The notes under the pieces are model-generated. The model made no database searches and was not told the origin of the DNA. It saw only the letters and a program-made list of their open reading frames with translations. The position numbers were made by a program, and so were the translations under genes. A DNA stretch of 64,000 bases from Phlebotomus papatasi (taxonomy: Eukaryota > Arthropoda > Insecta > Diptera > Psychodidae): NCBI RefSeq assembly GCF_024763615.1, contig NC_077223.1:102238627-102302626 (forward strand), given 5' to 3'. This document shows positions 56,212-64,000 of the stretch, piece after piece (positions within the stretch are counted from its first letter, which is position 1; each line of letters starts with the position of its first letter).

Positions 56212-58051
56212 CTACATAAAGAAAACCTTGCTTTGACGTCCACATGAGCAGATCGCCATCCAAACTAGGGGAGGATGGGGCAGTTTCACCCCTAAATTGC
56301 AAAATAGATTTTGCGACCATTTTGCAAAATGATGATAAACAGAAGTAAAACTTTGTATATCCTGTGAATTACAGTTGGGTTTAGGGTTAATAAAAATAAT
56401 AACAATCATCCTTTAATTTCATTCGTCTATTGTGGAGAAATTCATTTCACTTAAAAGGAATGTGTGAAAGTCCCCCATTGCGGGGCAATTTCAAGATAAA
56501 TATGAGGCAATTTTTGAGAAAGATAAAACGTGTTTATAGGAAACTTGCGATACCAGAATTGATTAAAATTACTATTTTGAAGTCTTCTAAGACTCTAAAA
56601 CCTAAAAATATAATCGTTCAAGTACTTTATAACAGAATTTGAACACTAATTAATCATACAGAGAAAATAAAATATCGCTAAAGATTTCCAAGCCTATTTC
56701 TCATTAATTGAGCAGTTTTCTTTGAATTTTTATACGAATGAAATATCTTTTATAGTGCTAAGCTAATTCTGTACATTGTTGGGTCATTATATCGCTTTAG
56801 AACATGTCGTTTTTAGTATAAAAGTTTTATAATAGTATTTTAAAGTCTTGGATTTTTATAATACTCAAAAAAAAATTACAATATCTTGCTGAAAACATTC
56901 TGAAAATATATTAAAACAATTAAATTCATCATTTTTAAGCACTTAAAAAACACTGAAAGATTATTTTTTTAAATTTTTATTATGAACTTTTAGGAAATAC
57001 TACTTTCCATAATTTCGAACTTTATCGACAAAACCGCTACAAAACGTTTTCAATGATCATTTTAAGTTAATTTTAATTAAAAAAGTAAATTGTTAGACAC
57101 TGGAAACTTCTCTGTGTGCTTGTATGAAACTGCCCCTCACGAACTTTCGGAACTTAAATGAAAATTGTCAGAACCGTCTTAGATTTCATTCAACGCTAAA
57201 TGCCTTATAATAATCATAAAACCACTGGTAATTTAATACAAGTGTGTTACTTCGATAGATAAGTGCAATAATTCAAAAATTTTTGAAAATAAGACATTAC
57301 AAAAACTTTCATTTTGATGCAGTTTTATAAAATCAATTACAGAATTCAAACGAGAAGCGTCACGAAATTAATTATTTTTATGAATATGGATCTCAGTTAT
57401 CTCTTTAATAACATAATGGTTCTATCCCATTCCTTTCAAAGGGATAAGAATAATATGCAAAAATTGAAACTGCCCCGTCGTTAAACTGCCCCACCCTCCC
57501 CTATGTATTTTTTGGAAATTTTTCATAATTTTTGTACCTGTACGTATTCTTACATCCTGTGATAGACTTTGCACAGGATAACTGTCCTGGTAATTGTTTG
57601 TAGTCTCCTTTTACGAATGTTTCATCATCCATCAAGATGCACCAGACACCATCTTATCATGCAACCTTCGAGCTTCGAGCTCGTGTTTCAGCTGACTGAC
57701 TTTGTGCATCCGTGCGATGATCAGTCCATTCCTCTATTTGATTTTGTGCACAAGACTGGAAGAACATTTAAGTTTTTTTTTATACATTTTAGTTTTTAAG
57801 TTTTCTTTTTTAACAGATGTCGAAAAATTGTTCTTGTAGCGCCTGATCACCTTTTTCTCCAAATCTCGATCTCCAATACCCCGATTTTTCCCACATCAAG
57901 GTTTCTGGGCAGTGGTTTTACTGTCGAGGGATCGAAGAATCACCTTCCGGACAGTCTGGTGTAATGTATTTATGAGTTTTCCAAGGTCTGCGTAATTGAT
58001 TCCAGGATTTTTTAGATACATGTACACGATCAGTTCCCTTCTCTTTTCCAT
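56212..58051 (-). pseudogene. Broken maT-like transposase
   Basis: From the ATG at 58051-58049 the minus strand encodes a helix-turn-helix region (MEKRRELIVYMYLKNPG..., then ...TVRKVILR), the DNA-binding part. An in-frame TGA follows after QKP (57893-57895), then the linker KNRGIGDRDLEKKV in the same frame. After further decay and a frameshift comes ILMDDETFVKGDYKQLPGQ, which carries the first catalytic Asp of the DDE/D domain. The next conserved piece, VWMAICSCG, lies at 56212-56265, beyond the inserted element. Reading across the TA where that element entered, with one base shift, gives the expected KYIVW context. The C-terminal catalytic residues are missing. It is inactive. Confidence 0.75.
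56266..57503. mobile_element. TAGGGGAGGnTGGGGCAG element, 1,238 bp, nested
   Basis: The left end TAGGGGAGGATGGGGCAGTT and the inverted right end TAGGGGAGGGTGGGGCAGTT match at 19 of 20 positions. It is inserted at a TA within the maT-like transposase remnant, giving TA at both sides. The interior is AT-rich with no coding signal. It is the longest TAGGG-ended element here. Confidence 0.8.
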
Positions 58052-58405
58052 TGTTATTTCATATCTCAGTGAAAAATGAAAAGAATTTGATGAGAATTTC
58101 ACCAAAAGAAAGGTAAAAACACGTGTTACATAGTTTATATACAACGGAAATCCGGAGCTAGTGACATCTGTCATAAAAATATAAAATCATTTGAAACAAT
58201 TTTATCGTGGACACGCTTCATTATGGCTTCGAACATATTTTTTCAATATTCCTTTAATTAATCTGACCTCTATGGCTAATCTTGAGTCATGTATATCCTG
58301 AAAAACTTAGGACAGATTCATTAAACGAATATGGGAAGAATGTGAAGTGTTCGAAGCTAGGGTATGTGCGAAGCCTGAAAGCCCTGAAAGCATTCCACTG
58401 ATGCA

Positions 58406-59153
58406 TTAACCCTTTAACGACGAGACACTTTTTACGGACTGAAAATCAACAATAAAAATTAAACTGAGAAACATAATCAATGATAAGTCTTACATTTAAC
58501 CTCGGAAAGTCCAACAGAGTCTGATTCGGTGTATTTTGTGCTTCTATGACCGATAGGGACAAAAATAGCCCAAGAATTTAAGTAATTTTTCTGACAATAC
58601 CAATGAATAATATTTTTCGCTCTAATGAAAAATATTACGAATGAGTACTGTAGTTTTTATTGCCAAAAGGGCTTTGCTTAAAAAAATTGGAAGTATAAAA
58701 AATAAATAAAATCAATTATGAATTTGAAAATTTAAAAATTCGCCATTTTTGAGCTTAAATATTTACTACATAACAAATAGATAGAGACTTGCAAAAAATA
58801 TTGTAGATTCCTTCAACCGTCTAATTTACAATTATGTACAGACGTATGAAAGAAAAATAACTTTGGGTAGTCAGGAAAAATTATTTTCTTTTTGGGACAC
58901 CGGTGTTCCAATCGTCCTTAACTCTTTCGCGTCTTTAGGGTCATATATGACCCAGGGAAAAAAGTTTCTTTTTGGCTATTTACATTAATTGAAATCTAAC
59001 TGGAGTCTTGAGAAAATGAGCCAATAATCTTACATCCTTCTATTATGATGTCGTGCACGAACAGGTAGATTTCAATTAATGTAAATACCCAAAAAAACTT
59101 TTTTCCCCGAGTCATGACATTACCCTAAAGACGCGAAAGAGTTAAAGGGTTAA
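58406..59153. mobile_element. TTAA element, CCCTTTAAsGACGA termini
   Basis: The left end TTAACCCTTTAACGACGA and the inverted right end TTAACCCTTTAAGGACGA match at 17 of 18 positions. TTAA is on both sides (58406-58409 and 59150-59153). CCC next to TTAA is typical of piggyBac-type termini. The right terminus is itself split by the second TTAA element (58918-59145). Without it the element is about 524 bp and non-coding. Confidence 0.7.
58918..59145 (-). mobile_element. TTAA element, copy 2, CTCTTTCGCG termini
   Basis: This matches 21005-21233 along its whole length in the opposite orientation, with 228 bp against 229. TTAA is duplicated at 58918-58921 and 59142-59145. It landed on a TTAA inside the right inverted repeat of the 58406 element. 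Removing it with one TTAA restores that repeat. Confidence 0.85.
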
Positions 59154-61952
59154 AAACTTTACCCAATAAAAACAATCAAAAATTGTAGTTTCAAAGGGTT
59201 CAAAACTATCTCTAAGCTTATGAAAATGATTGACAGATGTATGCTCTTGATTATTAATTGACCTACTGACCTCTGCCACTTTCTCAGTATTCCTATGAGT
59301 TTAACAACTCTGTATTACAATGTTAATCAATTTCAACTAATTCCATCTGAATTATTCACCAAAATGAACCTCGATGGTATGAGCAACATCTCTACCATCA
59401 TCCACTCATCTTGATGACTACACCAATGATCTTCCGCCTTATGTAATGCTTGAATAATGATGAGGGATTTATCGTGCAATACAATATGATTAAACCACTT
59501 TAACCCTATCCCTGCCAAAGATATATTGGACCTGTTTTGCATGCCAAAGCAATTGGCAAAAGATGTCGGTGGATTAGTTAACTCCATGGAGTTTCTCTGT
59601 GTCCAAATTCTTAATCCTTGTTAGTGTTTTTTTGTTCACCGGGAATTCTTGTTAATTTTCCGGAGGAAGAAACTCACGGCCTGTGGAATCGTGATCAGAA
59701 TTTTCTCTTAATTACATTTCTTTGGGGTTTGCTTTGCTGTGATTTCTCACTCGAGATACATACGGACTTGGTAGGTGAAATTTGCATCTAAAGAGGGTTG
59801 TAAATTATTCTCTCAAGAATTAATGGTGTCTTCAAGTGAAGTGCCTCTGCAACACGGAAATTTTGGGTGCGTGCAGAATTTGGGGGTTGAGTTTTGGGGC
59901 CAAAATGTGGCAGATCTCGGGATGTTAATGGGCCAACAGCTTGGTCAGAAGCTGGGAGCAATAAGACAACAGTCACATCTTGTGATTTACTATTGGGAAA
60001 ATTGCTTGAACAAATGTTTCGATATCTCTTGGAAAACCTTCAGGGTATCCTCTCTCGATTATTGAGCCCTTAAATTGAGCTTTCTGCAACCTCAATAAAA
60101 TTTTCCACCACAATTCATTTTGAGTTTCTTGCGGGTATTTGAGTGTACATAAATTTGTGATAGAGCTAAAGAACGTATTCTTAATAATTTCGTCTACTTT
60201 AAGACATGCCATTCCTTTTCGGGGGGGAATTAGTGGACTTTAGGGAGGAATCTTTTGTGCAAAACACCACCAAGTTGGAGTGAATTTTAATGAAAATAAT
60301 GCATTATAATTCTCCTTGATTTATCTTCTCTTGTGGTTTTCATTAAATCCTTATTTTATCCCAGAGGTACGACGACAGGAGAAAACCCAAAAGGTCTTAG
60401 AAAAGTTGTCTTGGGAAAACAAGGACCAGGGAAAATTTAATTTACCTCAAGAGAACAAATTTAACTAGGAATATTCTTCATATTTTTTCCAGAACATCAC
60501 AATTTACGATGCATGATGATTTTCATTACAAATTCGCTGGGGGAAAGCGGGAAAAGCCTCTTAGGAGCGGGGAGGGTTAATTTATGCTCAAAATGGGTTG
60601 AAAGATTCCCCAAAGAGAGGGGACTCTCCCCAAAATACATATGTATCCATGTGCACAAGACATTCAATTACGGTTTAATAATTAGATTACTTATCAGTTT
60701 TGTACTCATGTTTTTACCACCCATCTACTACAAGTAAATGTTACACTTGCTCAATGAATGGCAAAAGATAATTGGTTTAAGAAGCAATCCACCGAACAGA
60801 TGACACAAGCACTTTTCACTTCACCGGGAAATTCAGCAAAACTTTCTGTATATACTGTCGCATTCAAGAGAAAAGCTCTGAGGCCTATGAGATATAAATT
60901 ATACAGCCTTGGCAAAGAGGCGCCTCTGAGGTGCTTCTGCACCATTTATTTTGCAAGGTAGATAAAATTTATTCATCACACACGAGAATATCCTTTTAAG
61001 TATATGAAACTCAGCATGGCACCAAAGGACATTCCTTGGTGCTTCAGTCTGTTAAACAGCAATGTTTTTTTGGTTAATTGAGTCCTGTGCCTGAATTTCT
61101 AAATGATAGTTCCTTAAATATTTCCCTTCAAGCAATTTACTCCTAAATGATGTGACATGCCTCTCCTACCCAGAATAAATTATTCCCCCTTTCACCCAAC
61201 ATCCAATACATTTATTCCACTCAGATAATTCAAGACAACTATTCATAATTGATTGAGAAGCACAGAGAATACCGACAATACCAGAATAAATCATGTGAAT
61301 ATGATTAAAATTCACAAATGAAGTCATCTAGTTGCTAATTTTTGTTTTTACACTGTTCATTCTGAGACACATAATATCTTCTGTAATACCATTTGCACGA
61401 GTTTCCCAAGTGTTGAATAAAATTTTGAGATAAAAATTGGAATAAATGGGTCGCTGAACGATCCACTATTATCATTCCCATGCGAAATTCGACGGTTTAG
61501 TGGCTTCTTTCAAGAGCACAAAAAATCGAAAAAACAAGCACTGAGCAATGTGATTCTCAAGAGGAGACCCATTGAAGCGAATTTTACAACGATATTGCTT
61601 TTTGAGAGCTTCGGTTTTGCCAAGGGATTTTTTTTTTGGGAAATATTTGAGGAAGAAAATTCAAGAACAAAGATATCATAGGTTAGTGACATTGTATTCA
61701 TGTGCATTTATTTTTTAAATTGATTTTCATTTATTTAAAAATGCTTTTGAACACAAAGTTCTTGAAGTAGATCTTGTACATTGAACAATGGATTATACTG
61801 TTTCACTGACTGAGTGACTGAATAAGGCTTGGAATCCGAGCCTAAAACTTTCGAAAAATCGATGTCTTTCCGGGCTTGGCTTCAAGTGCCTCCCTTTGGA
61901 GTAGGATGGGATTTGGGCAACTACAGGAAAGGCTTAGGGAGTGCTTGATGAG
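59154..61952. other. Unique DNA, no gene identified
   Basis: This is the longest repeat-poor stretch of the window. It has moderate GC between 59600 and 61000. Frames at 59775-60065, 60513-60737 and 60758-60961 (plus), with opposite-strand counterparts, give no recognisable proteins. Intronic or intergenic conserved sequence is the simplest view. Confidence 0.4.
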
Positions 61953-61960
61953 GGTTAGAT

Positions 61961-63329
61961 CAAGGGGTTACTCAAGATCGAAAATTTGTGTCTATATTCC
62001 GTTTATTCCATGGAATTCCAATGTGATTCTAGTGTTTCCAAATATGTGATTCTCTGAATAATTCAATTCGGTATTCTGTGATTCTCAATTATTCCATTCT
62101 GTGATTCTGTTTATCCCCGATATCTTAGAATTTATCGAATTTCAGATGTTGCTAAATATCATCAAGATAATTTTTGAAAAATAGCAACAGCTACAATGTC
62201 GCTATGAAACAGGTTAGAGAAAAAATATCTAGCTAGAAAGCTTTTCACGGCCTCAAAATAATCAAAATAGGGTTAGAATTCAAATTTGAAAGAGTTTTTG
62301 AAACTCTAAAACACCAGCATTATCAGTCCATTTTTGATCAAAATTTTCCGCCATTTTCTTCAAGGAAAAGCCTTAATTAAGTTTTTGATTTTAAACATAT
62401 AAAAAATATGTTTTTTTTCATAATTTCCACGCGAATTTTTTTGTGGAGTGTTTTCGTCTTTGAAAATAAGTTGATATCATAAAAAAAACGACTTGAAAAT
62501 TAATTTATTGTTTACTTTTAACAGAAAGCTTGTCGAAATCTTCTTAAGAATTTAAAAAATGGAAGGTAAGGTGCTCTTAATCCCTTTTCCTTAAAACATA
62601 AATGCTAATATTTATTTTTGGAATTCAATTAAATCTGATTATGTGCTATTTGAACCACTTAAAATCATCAAAATTGGATTGATTCTTATTTTCAAGCATA
62701 TAAAATTTAAAAACTTTTTTGGTCTCTAAGAACATCGTTTGGGATCCTCAAACTTAAGATTGAATTTCCTGGAACGGAAGGCTACTCAGATACATGAAAA
62801 TGCTTTTGTACCTTTTGTCAAAATCCTCCAAAATCGCTTAAATCGGCAGTGACTCCCTCGAAAAACAGATCGTAAGTTTCCAGATTGTTTTCCTTTTATT
62901 GATTCTTAATTAAGCTCAAAGTCTAATAATTAAGTTTTTTTTACAATTTTTTAGGAAACTTTTGTTCTTTGCTTTCGAAAAAAAAAACGATTTCTTTTGG
63001 GGATAGTTCATCAATTTGGCTCCTGTCTTTCTAAAATCCTATCTGAATCCTTGTCTCTAAATAGAGTCTCTTATTAATCGAAAATAATGGACACTTCAAA
63101 TAAGAAAAAATAAAAATAATGGAAAATAAGAAAAAAATCCATAGAAATCTGTTATGTAGTATGACTTATCTATCGCTGAATTAAGAATGATTCTGTGATT
63201 CCATTTTATAACAGTGATTCTTGAAGGAATTGTATTTCAGACCCTATTAGAATCTTACGAGTGATTCCATGGATTCCATAGATTCGAACGAAAAAATGTG
63301 TCGGCATTCCAAGTTTGAGTAACCCCTTG
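61961..63329. mobile_element. Non-autonomous hAT element, TSD GGTTAGAT
   Basis: Perfect 15-bp terminal inverted repeats CAAGGGGTTACTCAA are flanked by a perfect 8-bp duplication, GGTTAGAT (61953-61960 and 63330-63337). Subterminal GTGATTC(T/C) motifs occur at least four times near the left end and three near the right, a pattern seen in hAT elements where such repeats bind the transposase. At 1,369 bp there is no transposase frame, and the interior is AT-rich. Confidence 0.85.
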
Positions 63330-63337
63330 GGTTAGAT

Positions 63338-64000
63338 GCCTGCTTCTTAAGCCCCACTAGAAAGACCTTTTGAAAAGTAGTACATAATACCTCATCTTCT
63401 GTATCAGATGACGATCATACCTCCCACAATGACCGTAATTCAACACCTGGACCAGGGCGTGACGACCTGCATAGTAGAAATTTCTCCATTTTTGGCAGTC
63501 CGTAACCAACAGATTGCTGTACTTCCGTAACAAAGATGGGGGTCTACGTATTCTGAGGTTGTGTGGTCTTTACTATGCTCAAGCTAGGTGTCAAGTTCGT
63601 CAGGTTGCTACAATTTTGATACACTTTAGTGTCTCCAGTGGGTCTTCTCGAGTCTCCCGAAACGATTGTTTGGACTAGCCAGATCTGCCAGCATAGAATA
63701 ACCGGTATAGTTGGAGCACTCTGCCAAGGAGCATAACTCAACGAGCACCGCAAACACCAAATGCTATCTGATTTCAATTTAGCTGAAAACATGTATTTTC
63801 AACTGAATTCCACGAACATTTATATGAGCAAATATTTGTAAAAGAACAAAAAAACCCTCTCTCTGATACCACGCAGAATTTTATTTTGTATATATACCTT
63901 ACCTATCAACCATTTAATTAAGCACTGGGTGGGGACTGAGCTCCGCTCACTGGAAATTCTAAGTTCTTAAGTGATCCAATTATCAAGTGATCGGAAATTC
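63338..64000. other. Unique or old repeat DNA at window end
   Basis: The stretch from 63390 to 63780 is less AT-rich. A plus-strand frame near 63500-63690 contains FRNKDGGLRIL, which faintly resembles reverse-transcriptase C-terminal sequence, but it is too weak to call. The minus-strand 82-codon frame at 63544-63792 has no recognised product. Confidence 0.35.

Larger units (their letters stand above)
56158..58220 (-). mobile_element. maT-like (DD37D-type) mariner transposon, interrupted
   Basis: Inverted termini AAGCGTGTCCACGATAAAAT (left) and GAAGCGTGTCCACGATAAAA (right) are 24 bp or longer. TA precedes the left end and CA, likely a mutated TA, follows the right. On the minus strand the ends enclose remains of a Tc1/mariner-superfamily transposase. 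A 1,238-bp element at 56266-57503 has inserted inside the coding part. Without it the transposon would be about 825 bp, so it was already shortened relative to the ~1.3 kb usual for such elements. Confidence 0.8.

Noticed and set aside
63500..63690. Plus-strand FRNKDGGLRIL segment resembling a reverse-transcriptase tail
   Set aside because: The resemblance is confined to a GGL-type motif, the frame stops soon after, and no other RT motif is nearby.

Overview
This 64 kb window is AT-rich eukaryotic DNA, most likely from an insect and probably a dipteran. That assignment is an inference from the transposon types present: a maT-like DD37D mariner relative, hAT and TTAA miniature elements, and a non-LTR retrotransposon with an RNase H domain. 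I found no host protein-coding gene I can name, no rRNA, no convincing tRNA, no CRISPR array and no bacterial-type operon. The window reads as intergenic or long-intron sequence: blocks of unique DNA alternating with dense, often nested repeats.

Layout. 1-4000: a 98-bp hAT-type element with a perfect 8-bp target duplication, then three copies of a ~253-bp TA-flanked MITE mixed with a (GTCAGTAAAAA)-type degenerate repeat. 4000-5780: mostly unique. 5780-9790: five inverted-repeat elements in a row, including a 670-bp hAT element with TSD TATACTAC. 9.8-16.9 kb: unique DNA with a MITE, several foldback families and a 923-bp element. 16.9-18.8 kb: tail of a retrotransposon reverse-transcriptase ORF, a ~245-bp tandem repeat and a nested pair of elements. 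20-23.3 kb: a 1.15-kb element carrying a TTAA element, plus further MITEs and a hAT MITE with TSD CTTTTAAT. 25-30.5 kb: several elements, then a 3-kb hAT-type element (TSD GTCAGAAT) containing a truncated RNase H retrotransposon, the only long convincing coding region. 32-36.2 kb: nested foldback elements. 37-43 kb: Tc1-like remnants, two unassigned exon-like ORFs, and a 1.8-kb TA-flanked element built from ~295-bp degenerate tandem units with a GGCC-rich tract. 43.2-43.9 kb: a GC-richer unique island with an RFX-type X-box. 44.5-46.5 kb: a region of recurring TTTTAGTACA motifs. 48-50.3 kb: a MITE and retrotransposon fragments. 53-59.2 kb: three nested insertions, including a maT-like transposon interrupted by a 1.24-kb element. 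61.96-63.33 kb: a 1,369-bp hAT-type element with TSD GGTTAGAT.

The clearest structure not covered by ordinary annotation is a large group of foldback elements whose ends all read TAGGG(G/T)... and whose interiors are mostly unrelated. At least fourteen occur here, many close to 220 bp. In several cases the empty target site can be rebuilt from a homologous arm or reading frame, which shows duplication of TA on insertion. Stacked insertions give a relative order of events for much of the window. Nothing here suggests genes working together in a pathway; the non-autonomous elements would need transposases encoded elsewhere. Similarities between repeats were judged by eye, not by alignment software.
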